Part shown: positions 23,702-36,385 of the stretch, one piece after another
Layout: each line of letters starts with the position of its first letter
Numbering within the stretch: the first letter of the stretch is position 1
NCBI GenBank assembly: GCA_028564925.1
Contig: CM053034.1
Coordinates: 149,790,052 to 149,854,051 of the forward strand
Length of the DNA: 64,000 nt
From: Lithobates sylvaticus
Lineage: Eukaryota; Chordata; Amphibia; Anura; Ranidae
Direction: 5' to 3'
Notes under the pieces: generated by a model
What the model was told of the DNA's origin: nothing
The model's database searches: none
Seen by the model: only the letters and a program-made list of their open reading frames with translations
Program-made: the position numbers and the translations under genes

Positions 23702-26700
23702 TAGATGCTGCTAAAAATGTAGAGGCAGGTACACTTGTAGAAGATCCTGTAGATAAAATTTAGAATTTAGATTCACAGAGACAGCAGAAATACATCGAGA
23801 GGGTAGAGAGAACCTATTCTTGACAAAGGGTTTAAGCAAGGATACATGAAACATATTGGGGATTCGAAGGTGCGGGGGCAAGCGTAGTTTATAAGCCACC
23901 GGGTTGACCTGACAAAGAATACGAAAAGGTCCTATAAATCTAGGACCTAACTTGGGAAAGGGTTGCCACAGTTTAATGTTCTTTGTGGACAACCATACCA
24001 GCTGATTGAGACGATAGCGGGGTGCAGGTTTTCTGCTACGGTCTGCATACCCCTTGTATCTGTGTAGCGACTGAAGCAGAACATGTCTTATTTTTCTCCA
24101 GTGCATAGTTAATCTTGACACCATGTTGGCTGCCGCAGGTACCTCTACCAGGGAAGACTAGAAGGAAAGAACCCTGGCTTGATACCCAAAGGCAGCTTCG
24201 AAGGGAGAACATCTTAGAGAAGAGTGGCATTGCGAATTGTGCGCTGATTCAGCTAGAGGTAACATCTCTCTCCAATTGTCATGTTCAGCATTGATATAAG
24301 CTCGTAGATAGATCTCCAAATCTTGATTGACCCTTTCCGCCTTGCCATTAGATTGGGGGTGGTATCCCGAAGACAGGGAATTCTTGATCCCCAGATGTTT
24401 GCAAACAGCCCTCCAGAACGAGGATATGAATTGAGGGACTCTGTCGCTAACAACATCAACAGGAATGCTATGTGGATGGATGACATTTTCAATAAAGGAT
24501 AGAGCTAAGCTAGGAGCAGAAGGTAGTGTGGGCATAGGAATGAAGTGGGCCAACTTTAAAAATCTACTACAACCCAAATTATGGTATTCCCACTGGTGGT
24601 GGGTAAATCCACAATAAAATTCATACTAATATGAGTCCAGGGTCCACGATGAACAGATAATGGTTGTAGTAGGTATAAAGCAAAAAAAATGCGTAAATTA
24701 ATAATCAAGTGATTGAACACTGACTAAAAATCAGTATAACAACTGATTCTAAAACACAAAAAATATATAGTGAAATGTTCTTTTAAAAAATAAAAGAGAC
24801 AAAAACTAAAACTAAAAAGAAAAAACTGTGTATATATAGTCCCGCAAAAACAGTGTTTTAACAGAGTTTAGAAACACAAATCATTAAGAGGATAAAAAAA
24901 CATCCAAAGGTGTAGCAGTCTCCAGAGTGCAGCGCTATTCACTTGTCAGACAGCCTGCTTATGTGGGATAATCCATACATATCAGATATCATGCATTTGA
25001 CCATAAATCAGTTTCAACACTTCCAATGTTGTACACTGTTTAAGAGAGAGAGTGATATAGACAGCCGGATGGCCCCTTACCGGGAATGGTGGACTCCTAT
25101 CACGGGAGTCAAACTCACCTTGTGCCAAGAGAAAAAAACAGCTTCAGATGTTCATACCAACAGCCAGTCTGTTACACAGACACCTCCATGCAGGGATCAC
25201 TCGTATCGTGTAGATTTTTGGTGGGTATATGGTTGTTCACCTCTGATCAGCTGCTCTAATCTCTCCGTATGGATAATTGAATTTTGCCACTCCGTAAGCA
25301 TTTAACTCAGTGAAGTTCATTAGGTATTTCATGCACTGCACACATGTTTTCATGCACTGCGCATGCGCGATTTAGTTTTATTGATACCAGCAGGGCTTTT
25401 TACTTTTATCCTTGCAAGGAACGTTTTTTATGTACTGGAATTTTTTTTTGATACCTTAATAAATTATCAAAGGAACTTGTGCGCTGTGGAAGTATTCATT
25501 CGTTGGTGCACAGCATCTGCTTTCCTGCAAGTGCGCTATGGAAGGTGCTTTTCATTGATGTCTGCTGGCCATCTGGGAGGGAAGTTCCTGAAATCCTAAC
25601 AGTGTTCCTGGTGTTTTTCTCTACTAAGCCTGTTTTGAACCCCCTGAATAAGGGCGGTCGCAGGCTTTCCGGTAAGCCTCCATTATCTATTGAAAGGTGA
25701 CGGGCAGCACCAGTGGTGGAAAATACAGAAGTATGGTTGTGCACTGGAATTATTATTTTTTGTTTGGACACTTTGACCTATGAATTTTTTTATGGTCACA
25801 TTTTTGTGTTTATATGCAAAATATCAATTATTTGGACTACTTTTTCAACAGAGGGTCCTTGTATTTGAATATATATATGGACTACTTTTTATATTTTTCA
25901 TTAAGATGGTCTTCACATTTGATTTTATATGTTGTTATTATATACACCTAGGAGATTGATTTTATCCAGTGCTGCACTCATATTCTTTTCTTGTATCTTT
26001 TGTGCCCTGTATCAGGGTTATAGTGCTTAGCTGCAGGATATCCTTCACGTTTTTTTCTTTCAAGAAGTAATTTTTGATCACTGTTTGTTACGCACCTAGC
26101 GCAATTATTTTTTATTTTCTATTTTATGTTGAAACAAAAAGAGGAGAACTTCATAGTGCATTAAGTAAATGTTCTTGGTGATCGGAATGTATGATACCAC
26201 AAAGTTAAACCGTGAGAAGAAAAGTGCCCAGTGGGCTTGTCTGGAATTTAGTCTCTGGGCCTTCTCCAAGTAGGTCAGGTTTCATGGTCAGTCTGAACCA
26301 CAACTGGGAGTTCTGTACCTTCTAATAAGTGTCTCCATTCAGAGAATGCTAGCTTTATGGCCAAAAACGTTCTATTCCCTATGTCGTAGTTTTGGTGCAG
26401 CGACAGAGAATTTCTTGGAGAAGAAGGTGACCCGATGAAGTGTATTGGAAGTAGGATCTCATTGAGATAACACTGCTCTGGCGCCTACTTCGGAGGAATC
26501 AACCTCCAAGAAAAACTGAGTAGAAGGCTGAGGTTGGCGGAGTACAAGAGTGGAGCAGAAGACAGACTTTAGGAGATTGAACGCTTCCAGAGCTTCTGGA
26601 GACCACAGAGAGCAGTTGGTCCCTTTTTTTGTGAGAGCAGTGAGGGGAGCCAGAATCGTGGAAAAATTCTTGATACATTTCCGGTAGTAATTACAAAATC

Positions 26701-28310
26701 CAATGAATTTCCTTTAAAGTGGTAAGTCTGGGCCATAGTAAGATGGCATTGAGCTACTTGGAATCCATATGGAATCCTTCAGACGAGATTATATACCCCA
26801 AGAAAGGTATTTCCGGTGGTTCAAAGGAGCACTTGGAAAGTTTGGCGTACAACCTATGATCTCTTAAATATTGGAGAACAGTGCGCACATGATGATGCTG
26901 TAAATCCTTAGAGTGAATGAGTATATCATCCAAGTAGACGACAACAAAAGTATATTCCTGAAAATTAAATTTACGAACATTTAGAACACAGCAGAGGTAT
27001 TGCAAAGACCCAATGGCATCATGTGACACTCATAATGCCCCCTATGAGTATTGAAAGCTGTTTTCCATTCGTCCCCTGCTTTGATTCTGATGAGATTGTA
27101 GGCAGAACGAAGGCCCAGTTTGGTAAAGATCTTATATCCTTGAACAAGGTCAAACAGCTCATTAATTAAAGGGAGAGGATACAATTTTTTTACAGTAATT
27201 CGATTAAGAGCCCTAAAGTCAACCCATGGACAAAGTCCTCTATCTTTTTTTCTCCACAAAAAAGAACCCTGCCCCCACGGGAGGGGAGGATGGTCGAATT
27301 AAACTCTTCTTTAGACTGTCATCAATGTACTTCTTCCATTGCCTTAGTCTGCGCAAGACTAAGAGGATAGGTTCTCCCCTTAGGTAGCAATTCAATAGCG
27401 CAGCCATAGAGGCAGGAGGCCCTTCACTTCTTTTTTCAGAAAATACATCAGAAAAATCAGCATAGGCATCAGGTAATTCAGGATTTGTAGGCACCATATG
27501 AATGGACACTTTACTGCGTACAACCTATCCTATACTTCCAAATGCAGAGACCCCAGCAGGACAGAAAGAGGCTTGGATTTGTGAGTGATAAGTCCATCAC
27601 CAAGAGGGTCTCCGCCAAGAGTAGTTACACAGATCCTTAGGCACGGTAGGGATCTGCAGACTCTTAACCAGCACTGCATCGAGAAATACACCACCAGCAC
27701 CAGGAATTTTTTGTCCCTGAAGAGAGACCACATGCACCAACTTGCTCAGGTCCATCTGGCCCTAGAATAATTTCAAGTCTGCCAGGAGACTCTAACCATC
27801 CCTCCGGTTTCCTGACCAGTAGTCTTCTTATCCCAGTATCAGGTGGAGGGAAGGTAGAGATCCTGCAGCCAGAAATATGGGACCACAATAGAAAGTGCAA
27901 ACAGGTTATATCAAGGAACAGCAACAAGCAACTCACAGTAAGTAGTGGCGCATTCAGGAGCCAAGCAGACGGAAGCGCTATCCAAGAACGGTCCCAGTCA
28001 GCAAACCAAGGCAGCAGTCCATGGGGATATACCAAGAGGCAGCATCGAAAACAGGCAGAGTCAGCAACCACAAAAATAGTAATCCAAAGCAGTAGTCCAA
28101 GAATCAAAGAGTCGGCAACAATGATCAGAATCCAAAGGAGTAGTCCAAGAGGCACAATCAGGAACAAGCAAAAATTGGCAACAAAGAATACAATATGTTA
28201 AACACCAACAACAGGAAACGGAACCTATACTAGGGCAAGGACAGGAAGGACGAATAATGATTTATAGGTCACTAAATCAGGTGACTGTCTACAGCTGGTC
28301 ACGTGGTGGA
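23702..28310 (-). mobile_element. Ty3/gypsy LTR retrotransposon fossil
   Basis: In reverse-strand order: LTR-like sequence with a TATA-type box (about 28310-27700), reverse transcriptase (27260-26750; VVYLDDILI catalytic block, FLGYIIS), RNase H remains (26700-26160), integrase core (24660-24160; VSDRVPQFIS and NGKAERVNQDLE blocks), and an integrase C-terminal segment (24120-23710; GPFRILCQVNPVAYKL, NMFHVSLLKPF). Little space is left for gag between LTR and pol. It is interrupted by a 1.5-kb insertion (24680-26150) and is an old copy with many breaks. Confidence 0.85.
24680..26150. mobile_element. AT-rich insertion in the Ty3 fossil, possibly a Penelope terminal region
   Basis: Integrase homology stops near 24665 and RNase H homology resumes near 26150. 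The stretch between has no coding signal. It contains cccctgaataagggcgg followed by ggctttccggtaagcctcc (25641-25685), which recalls the degraded hammerhead neighbourhood of amphibian Penelope terminal repeats. The family assignment is tentative. Confidence 0.4.
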
Positions 28311-29521
28311 GCCAGGGTCCATGATCAAGGAGCAGGGCATAACAAGGGCTCTACACAGATGGAAGTTCCTCAGTGGCTCAGGCAGTAGGAAACCGTCCAA
28401 AGAACCAGGTCCCCGATCAAACCCCAAATCAAATCCCAGATATGGCTTGACAACAGGTCAGTTAGACAACAGATTGCAAAAGATAGTTGGACAAACACCA
28501 ACAAATTCCTCAAATATATTAATAGTAAAAAGGTCAGGTCTGAGCATATAGGCCCTTTACAAAATAATCTGGAGTGAGTGACTGGGGGACAAAGAGAAGG
28601 CAAATTTATTCAACACTTTCTTCAGCTCTGTGTATACAAAAGCTATGGAGCTCATGGCCATGGTACACAGCCCCAAATGATCCACAATGGCTCAGAAATG
28701 ATATTGTTCAGAAATATTTACACAAAATGAAGGTGGATAAAGCACCTGGACCAGATGGCACCCACGGATCCTAAAAGAATTGAGCTCTGTCATTTCAAAG
28801 CCATTTTTTCTAATTTTTAGAGACCCTTTAATGACTGGAATACTGTATTGGTGTAGGGCCAGTGTGGTGCCTATATTTAAAAAGGGATCAAAGTCTTTAC
28901 CAAGTAACTATAGACCTGTTAGTTTAACGCCTATAGTCAGGAAGATACTGGAGAGTTTAATAAAGCACCACATAGACGAGTTCTTGCTGGAAAAAAGTAT
29001 TTTAAGCCATGGATTTATGAAAGACAGAAGTTGTCAAACAAACCTGATTTCTTTTTATGAGGAGGCAAGTGAAACCTTGGACTGAGGGGTGGCTGTGGAT
29101 GTAGTAGAATACTTGGATTTTGCAAAAGCTTTTGACACAGTTCCCCACACATGGGTAATGTGTAAGGTAAAGTCTACAGGCTTGGAAAGATCCATTTGTA
29201 AATGATTAGAAAACTGACTAAAAGACAGAGTAGTGGTCAGGGGAGGGCTGACAGCCTTAGGCCTGGGGGGCAAGTCCAGTCAAGTGGCCCACTTTAACCC
29301 TGAATCAGTTCACTATCTATGCACACCTGGTATTACCAGGTTACCCATGGCTAGTGGCCAGCAGAGCCCTACAGGCCATGGTCAGCTCCCAGCAGGACCT
29401 ACAGGTCAGTGGCCAGCAGGACCAACAGGTCCTTCGCCAGCTCCCAGCCTGTGGGTCCTGCTCACCTCTGGGTCCTTCTGGCCACTGACCATAGCCAGCT
29501 CCCAGCAGGACCAACAGGCAG

Positions 29522-30365
29522 CAGTGGTGCGTCCATACAGGGTGCAGGAGCGCTGCCCCGCCCCTCTTCTATCACTCTCTCTCTCACATAGATTCATGCA
29601 TGAATCTATCTATCTATGGTCGCCGCTGCCGCCCCCTATTCATGTGCCCGGTCCCTTGTCGGATGCCGGGCATATGAATTACAGTGGCGGGGTTTCTTTA
29701 GAAATGCCTGACTAGAGCCATGGGCTCAAATAGGTTTCCTAATTAGAGCCATGGGCTCTAATAGGCTTCCAAAAGGGTAAACAGCGGGCGCGCTGCTGTG
29801 CGTTCGCTGATTACTCATTGGTGTGTTAGAGAACCGAATACATCGCTTCCCTAACACTGACCTGCCTCACAGCCAATCAGGTTGCTCAGGTTTTTTTACC
29901 TGTCACCTGATTGGCTGAAACAACAGGCGCCGCTATTGGACGCCTGACGGGAGGAGAGGATGGGAGAAGAAGTGCAGGAGACGCATGAAGGACCCGCTCG
30001 TTGCCGTCACCCGCTGCCCCACAAGACAGGGTAAGTACAGGGCAGAAGGCTAGCGGGCGGGGGGCACACTGTCACACTGGCAGATTTTGGCACACTGGCA
30101 GCATTGGGCACACTGCCACACTGGCAGCATTGGGCACCGTGGCAGCGTTAGGCACAGTGGCAGTGTTTGATTGGCACACTGACAGCGTTTGATGGGCACA
30201 CTGGCAGCGTTTGATGGCACAGTGGCTGCAATTGATGGCAAAGTGGCTGCAATTGATGGCAAAGTGGCTGCGTTTGATGGTTTATTTTTTCAAACTTTTT
30301 TTCAGTTTGTTTGCAAACAACCACCCCCCCCACCCCCCAAAATATTTTAGCACCAGCCGCCACTG
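29522..30365. mobile_element. Inner nested hAT-type element
   Basis: CAGTGGTGCGTCCATACAGG on the left and the inverse gcaccagccgccactg on the right are the two termini of a common hAT MITE family. The surrounding cagcaggacc minisatellite continues on both sides (up to 29520 and from 30371), showing insertion into it. The flanking duplication is imperfect (aacagg-type words on both sides). Confidence 0.65.
30062..30275. repeat. 18-21-bp minisatellite inside the inner hAT
   Basis: Units such as cacactggcagcattggg grade into ttgatggcaaagtggctgcaa, about eleven copies in all. Confidence 0.85.
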
Positions 30366-32727
30366 CAAACAGGCCATGATTAGTTCCAGCAGGACCCACA
30401 GGGCATCATGTACTGTACCATTCCTGAGTCTTTTCTGCAGGTGATCCCTCTGTGTAGTGCGGGGACAAGGTCATCCAGTGCCTAGGCAAAGATAGAAAAC
30501 TGCGCCCCCCCAGGTGGAGGAGGGAATAGGGGTAATAGTGCCATAATGTTTGTGACATGCTGTGGGGTCACTGGAAGGAAAAAATGCTGCTGCGTTGCTG
30601 TCAGTTTGAGAAGGACTGATTCATAACTATGTCAGTGCCATCCAGTGCACTGTGATAAAATGTAGCATTACTATATTTTATTGCAGCTTACTGCACCGCA
30701 CCTCTGGACGTTGCTGTAAACGGGCACATAGAAAACAGTTGTATTCTATGTGCTCTAGCCGTGACTGGTGTTCTTCCTGTGTGGAAAAACACCAGTCACC
30801 GCACTAGTGTGAAAAAGCCCTAATTCGGTAGTGTAAGTTAATGGAGAGTGAGCATGTGCTAGATGCATGATTCTGACAGAACTATTGTATTAGATAAAAG
30901 TAAGCTGGGGTGGAAAGGGTGTCAGTCCAAGTACATCTGTGGAATGCCCAGAGCTGAGACCAGAGGCTACAGTGATTTATATGAGGAGAGCAGAAATACA
31001 AAACAGGAGAGAGGATAAAATGAATGGGAAAAATATAAGTGGATTGGTGCAAGGAGCGTCTGACTTACCTACCGCAAGATTGTACCGGCCGGGAGAGATG
31101 AGTACACAGAGAGAGGGGGATGAAGCATGAGTAAAATCAGCCTGGAATAAATGAAAGAAACTGAACAGAAACAAAGGTCCCCAGAAGGAGAGGGAGGTTA
31201 TAGGAGTGAAGAGGACATGATACATTGCAGCAAGTAGGGGAGTTAACACAAAGCAGGTGCGGCTGCCTGGAACAGAGCAACAGGAGAATTACAGTTCGAA
31301 GTTGCTGGCTGGCCGGGCCCCCATGTGAAGTGACGGGTCTCCCTGCCGGAAGTTGTAGTTACCTGCTGCGCTGCTCAGTTCCCTCCAGTTTCTACCCACA
31401 GGACCACTTGAGCGTGGTCCGGACTACAACTCCCAGAATGCAGCGCAGCAGCAAAACAGCCAATCGGCGGCCGGCTTACTAAAAATAAAAAAAATGGCAG
31501 CAGACAGCGGCCGTTTTCATTATAAGTTAGGCGGCCTGGGGGGAAATTTCCACCCTGCCCCCCGGCCCAGCCCGCCCCTGGTAGTGGTCATTGATTCTTA
31601 CTCTGAAAGGTCCAAAGCTATTCGTGGTGTACCTCAAGGTTCAGTGTTGGGACCCTTACTTTTAAATATCTTTATAAATTGATATAGGGTCTGGGAATAA
31701 AAGTACCATTTCAGTCTTTGCAGATGACACCAAGCTATGCAGTGGAATAACGTCCTTACAGCATGTCTCCAACTTATAAGCCGACCTCAATGAGCAACTA
31801 AGTGCAAATGAGGTTTAATGTTGATAAATGTAAAGTCATGCACTTGGGGGCTAAGAATATTCATGCATCATGCATACTAGGTGGAGTACAACTGGGGGAA
31901 TCCATAGTTGAGAACGATCTTGGGGTTTTGGTAGATCATAAGCTTAATAATAGCATGCAATTCTAAGCAGCAGTTTCCAAAGCAAGCAAAGTCCTTTCTT
32001 GTATTAAGAGTGGTATAGACCCCAGAGAGCGATATCATTTTACCACTGTATAAATTAATAGTAAGACCTCATCTGGAATATGCAGTTCAGTTTTTGGCAC
32101 CAGTTCTCAAAATAGATATTGGGGAACTAGAGAAAGTGCAGAGAAGGGCAACAAAACTAATAAGAGGCATGGAGGAGCTCAGCTATGAGAAAAGGTGAAA
32201 GGAACTGAATTTATTCTCTCTTGAGAACAGATTAAGGGGGGATATGATCAACATGTACAAATACATAAGGAGTGCATATAGTAAAGTTGGAGTTATTCCC
32301 TTTAAGGTCATCACAGAGGACAAGGGGCACTCTTTATGTCTAGAGGAAAAGAGATTTCCTCTCCAAATACAGAAAAGTTTCTTCACAGGAAGAGCTCTGA
32401 AAATGTGGAATAAACTCCCTCCAAAGGTGGTTTTGGCGAGCTCACTAGATTGCTTTATAAAAAGCATGGATATGTACATATTTTTAACTGGGTACTAACA
32501 TTTATAGGTAACGTTGATCCAGGGAATATCCGATAGCCTCTCGGGGAATCAGGAAGGAATTTTCCCCCTGTTGTAGCAAATTGGATCATGCTCTGTTTGG
32601 ATTTTTCAACCTTCCTCTGGGTCAACTGTTGGTATAGGATTGTGTATATGGAATTGTGTTTTTTATTTTTTATTGGTTGAACTAGATCGACTTGCCTTTT
32701 TTTAACCTGACTAACTATGCAACTATG

Positions 32728-33069
32728 TAACTATCCGTTGGGCTACAGTATTCCTTTCCTGCTGTAGAAATAGTACCGTAAGTGTCATTAAATTAAAGGA
32801 GTGCTTGTTAATCATCTGTGCAAACTTTGTTTTAATTTCATCATTCTGTGAAAAAAGTATCAGTATCAGACAAACTCGTCTACCTCTGGGGATCATTTGG
32901 AGTTTATAATACTCTACCAGCGTCACTGCAGTTCCATAGTCACTGACCTTTGTAGTAGTTTATCCAATTTGCGTGTGAGTTGTACTGTACTGGATGCAAC
33001 AGTGTCAGTAAAGATTTGGGATGCATCTTCATGTGTGTAGGAAAAAAGACCCATTTGCAGTCATCTCCT
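32728..33069. other. Gene-free spacer between LINE and Tc1
   Basis: Nothing recognised in this 340-bp stretch. Confidence 0.5.
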
Positions 33070-33256
33070 TGCAGATTTTTTGGGTTTTGTTGCCTCACAA
33101 CCTGAAATTAACATGGATTGTTTGAGGATTTGCATCATTTCATTTACAGAACATGCCCACAACTTTGAAGTTTTTTGTTTTTTTTTGCGAAACAAACAAC
33201 AAATAGGACAAAATAACAGAAAAAGTCAATGTGCATAACTATTCACCCCCCTAAAG

Positions 33257-34275
33257 TCAATACTTTGTAGAGACACCTTTTGCGGCTATCACAGCTCCAA
33301 GTCACTTTGGAAAAGTCTCTATGAACTTGCCACACCTTACCACTGGGATTTTTGCCCATTCCTCCTTGCAAAACTGCTCCAGCTCCTTCAAGTTGGATGG
33401 TTTGCGCTTGTGAACAGCAATCTTTAAGTCTGACCACAGATTTTCTATTGGATTGAGGTCTGGGCTTTGACTAAGCCATTCCAACACATTTACATGTTTC
33501 CCCTTAAACCACTCAAGTGTTGCTTTAGCAGTGTGTTTGGGGTCATTGTCCTGCTGGAATGTGATCATCCGTCCTAGCCTCAAATCACACACAGAGTGGT
33601 ACAGGTTTTGCTCAAGAATATCCCTGTATTTAGCACCATCCATCTTTTCCTCAACTCTGACCAGTTTCCCAGTTCTGACTGTTGAAAAACATCTCTACAG
33701 CATGATGCTGTCACCATCATGTTTTACTGTGGGGATAGTGTTCTTTGGGTGATGTGATCTGTTGGGTTTGTGCCAGATATAGCGTTTTCTTTGGCCAAAA
33801 AGTAAAATTTTAGTCTCACTAGACCAGAGCACCTTCCTCCATACATTTTGGGAGTCTCCCACGAGCCTTTTCGCAAACTCAAAACGTGCCATTTTGTTTT
33901 TTGCTGAAAGTAATGGCTTTATTCTGGCCACTCTGCCATAAGCCCAACTATGGAGCGTATGGCTTATTGTCATCCTTTGTACAGATACTCCAGTCTCTGC
34001 TGTGGAACTGTGCAGCTTCTCCAGAGTTACCTTAGGTCTCTGTGCTGCCTCTCTGATTAATGCCCTTCTTGCCCGGTCTGTGCGTTTTGGTGTGCAGCCA
34101 ACAGCACTCTTGGCAGGTTTGCTGTTGTGCCATGTTCTTTCCATTTGGTTATGATAGATTTGATGGTGCTCCTAGGGATCATCAAAGATTTGGATATTTT
34201 TTTATAACCTAACCCTGACTTGTACTTCTCAACAACATTGTCCCTTACTTGTTTGGAGAGCTCCTTGGTCTTCAT
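33257..34275 (-). pseudogene. Tc1-like transposase, decayed
   Basis: It would have cut and joined the transposon ends (DD34E transposase). The N-terminus has the paired-like helix-turn-helix: KELSKQVRDNVVEKYKSG followed by [16 protein letters not shown]. The catalytic core is recognisable as [27 protein letters not shown] and SPDLNPIENLW, and the C-terminus ends AKGVSTKY. Three lesions are visible: a frameshift just after the first DNA-binding region (near 34100), an in-frame TAG where the family has tryptophan (near 33694), and replacement of the first catalytic aspartate by serine (SSETK where SDETK is usual). The length, about 340 codons, is normal for the family. Confidence 0.85.
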
Positions 34276-34439
34276 GGCAGTGTTTGGTTAGTGGTGCCTC
34301 TTGCTTAGGTGTTGCAGCCTCTGGGGCTTTTCAAAAAGGTGTGTATATACAGATCATGTGACACTTAGAAAAGCTCTGGTGCAAATAATTACCTTCAGAA
34401 GTCACATAATTAGTGAAATGATGTCTACCTGTGTGCAAC

Positions 34440-35175
34440 ATCATGAAAATAGGTTGTGCCAGTTACACATCCCTGCGTGCATGTGCACGGGAGCGGCGCT
34501 CTGGCACACACTTGTGTGCAAAAGCACTGCGATATGGCGCACGCGCGTTTGAGGCGCCACTGAGCGGTGTGCGCACAAACGCACGCATGGCGTGACCCTT
34601 TGCCAGCCTATAAAAGGATCAAATTGCTGGTTCGTCTTCAGCTAACTTGTGATTCCTGCTCCTTGCTCCTGTGATTTGCTTACCCGTTGTGACCCAGATT
34701 GCCTCTAGACTACACTGACTCTCTCCTGGACCCAACCCCTGGCTTGTTTATTGGACTTCTGCTCTCTCTTGTGTTTGACCCCGGCCTGTACCTGGACTTT
34801 GCCTCTTGTCTCCCATGACCGACCCTCAGCCTGCTCTTGGATTGCCTTTTGTCTTAGCGCTTCTGATTACTACTTGTTCCTGGACTCTTGAACTGTGTTT
34901 GACCCTCAGCCTGCCTTTGGACTTTGTTTTTCGCCTAAAGGACTTGTTGCTGTTACTTCCTGGACCCTTCCTGGGTCGCCACCCACCTGCCCTGCACAAG
35001 CTACTCCTTGATCTTCAAGCAAGTAAGCTGTCCTGCTGGTAGCTTGTGCCTCTTGGGGCCAACCACTCTCTGTGCCATCTTCAGGGGTGGTGTGCGTCGA
35101 GTCGCAACAGCGACCGCTCTCTGCATCTTGGCCTCGTGAGTACTCCCTTTCTGATATGTGTTCTGATCCATCACA
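34440..35175 (+). mobile_element. Probable solo LTR (Ty3-like) inside the Tc1
   Basis: Tc1 sequence stops at about 34438 and resumes near 35176. The insert has a TATA-type box (cctataaaagg, about 34609-34619), then a pyrimidine-rich run of cctgg/gactttg words typical of amphibian Ty3 LTR and leader regions. Exact ends and the target duplication are not clear. Fossil. Confidence 0.5.
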
Positions 35176-35690
35176 TATAATTCAGATTAAAAAAAACATT
35201 GAACTAAAGGCTGTAATGTAACAAAATAGGTAAAAAGACAAGGGGTGAATACTTTTGCAAGGTACTGTAAATCCAAGACTGACTCTCCACAATATGTGTG
35301 TATGTATCTCTGCATAAAATGTTAACAATCCTGGAGGTATAAATAATGTGACTCTAGTGACTCTATTGCCAACACAGCTGGCTGTGGAAAGGCTGCTTCC
35401 TGAGCAAGCTGGAAACCCAAACACTGCAAGAGAGAAAATGGATGTAGCAGGGTTTCATTAGTAAAAAAAGTTACAATACAAAGCGTATGCACTCACAGAC
35501 ATTGCTGGTGTTAAGCATTGAAACAAGCTCCATGTAAAGTCATCAGTTCCCAATCCAGTCCACCCCAGAGCCACTCACAGGAGCACAGTGAAGCCGGGGC
35601 AGGATTCCAAGCAAGCAAGCCATCGCGGGAGACTCAATCTTTCAAGGAGCTGTCAGGAAACTGTCAACTATCCAGGGTGATGTGACCAAT

Positions 35691-35728
35691 AAGAACGCAT
35701 TTCGGAGGCTAAACCGCACCTCCATCAG
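35691..35728 (-). ncRNA. Hammerhead-like motif, reverse strand
   Basis: On the reverse strand: CTGATGG, a 4-bp stem (AGGT.../...GCCT with GAGG/CCTC pairing), then CGAAAT and GCGTTC. This matches the CUGAUGA - stem II - CGAAA order of a hammerhead, with one core change in the first box. Confidence 0.4.
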
Positions 35729-35743
35729 CCTGGCACCAGCAGG

Positions 35744-35780
35744 CTGATGAAGGAGGCAAGGTTTGGCCTCCAAAATGTGA
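35744..35780 (+). ncRNA. Hammerhead-like motif, forward strand
   Basis: On the + strand: a perfect CTGATGA, a strong stem II (GGAGGC pairing with GCCTCC around aaggtttg), then CAAAATGTGAC where CGAAAC-GUC would be expected. One change in the GAAA box probably inactivates it. Confidence 0.4.
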
Positions 35781-35790
35781 CTGGCTTGCT

Positions 35791-36385
35791 TGGAATCCTG
35801 CAGCAGCTTTACAGTGCAATGTATACAAGCACATTATGCAGCTGCCTTGAAGGGGATTTTTTTTAATGCCGCAGTTTACTACCGCTTTAACTGCTTCCCA
35901 TCTGGCCAATGTATTTAAATGGCTGTATGGGAGCAGCGCCAATGCAGATGGACATACCCATACATACTCCTGCAGCAGCACAATCTTTGGCCTGCTGTTC
36001 CCACCCGACAGAGTGGATTCCCAATTGTGGTACGGGTACCATGTGATTGCTGTGACCAATCACAGTGATCACAGATGCTGATCTTGTTTAATAATGTGTG
36101 ATCTCTATGATTGGTTACAGTGATCACAAGGTACCAGGGTCAATCACAATGACCCTTTATCATGTAATAGCTGTGACCAATCACTGCATCACAGAAAAAC
36201 ACAAGGTTTCATAAATGAAACCTTTAGGCAGGCTTACCAATTGCTTAATACTGTAATCATCACTGTAATAGAAAAAGTGTAAAAAACGAAATCCCAGATC
36301 ACCCAGTGTAGTGATACTGCACTGCTCTGGTGACAAAATGTAAAATACATTTTGTAAAAAAGATTTTTTTTTTTACATACTGTCA
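35791..36385. other. Gene-free stretch, likely decayed MITE
   Basis: A tttaactgcttccc start (near 35885) resembles the left end of the CCACTT-type MITEs, but no matching right end is seen. Repeated tgtgaccaatcac / gtgatcac words fill 36045-36195. Confidence 0.4.

Larger units (their letters stand above)
29238..31580. mobile_element. hAT-type element with perfect 8-bp duplication inside the LINE
   Basis: The 2343-bp insert starts CAGGGGAGGGCTGACAGCC and ends with the inverse ggcccagcccgcccctg. GTAGTGGT flanks it exactly (29230-29237 and 31581-31588). LINE reverse-transcriptase homology resumes immediately after, which dates it after the LINE. No transposase is visible. It contains a tandem cagcaggaccaacaggtc array (29385-29520) and a further nested hAT. 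Confidence 0.9.
28460..32727 (+). mobile_element. CR1/L2-like LINE, 5'-truncated and split by a hAT
   Basis: Two pieces (28460-29237 and 31581-32727) of one non-LTR retrotransposon. Reverse-transcriptase blocks in order: an IFKKGSK/NYRPVSLT block (28870-28930), DFAKAFDTVPH (29115-29150), then after the insertion GVPQGSVLGPLL (31627-31662) and the catalytic FADDTKL (31715-31735). The C-terminal region has RLRGDMINMYKYI (32231-32270) and MWNKLPPKVV (32402-32431). The 3' tail ends in short (ACTATGTA)-type repeats, as CR1/L2 elements do. Several stops and frame changes make it a dead copy. Endonuclease sequence is absent. Confidence 0.85.
33070..35267 (-). mobile_element. Tc1-like transposon, left terminus missing
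   Basis: The right end is the family terminus gtgaatacttttgcaaggtactg followed by TA (35268-35269). On the left only subterminal sequence remains (from about 33070). A reverse-strand transposase gene occupies 33257-34275. The stretch between the transposase and the right end is interrupted by an LTR-like segment (about 34440-35175). Confidence 0.8.
35455..35790. mobile_element. Penelope-type terminal-region debris with paired hammerhead-like motifs
   Basis: No coding sequence. The assignment rests on two opposed hammerhead-like motifs at its right end (35691-35728 and 35744-35780). Confidence 0.4.

Noticed and set aside
29233-29715. 160-codon frame in the hAT insertion
   Set aside because: Built from the cagcaggacc minisatellite within a non-coding element.
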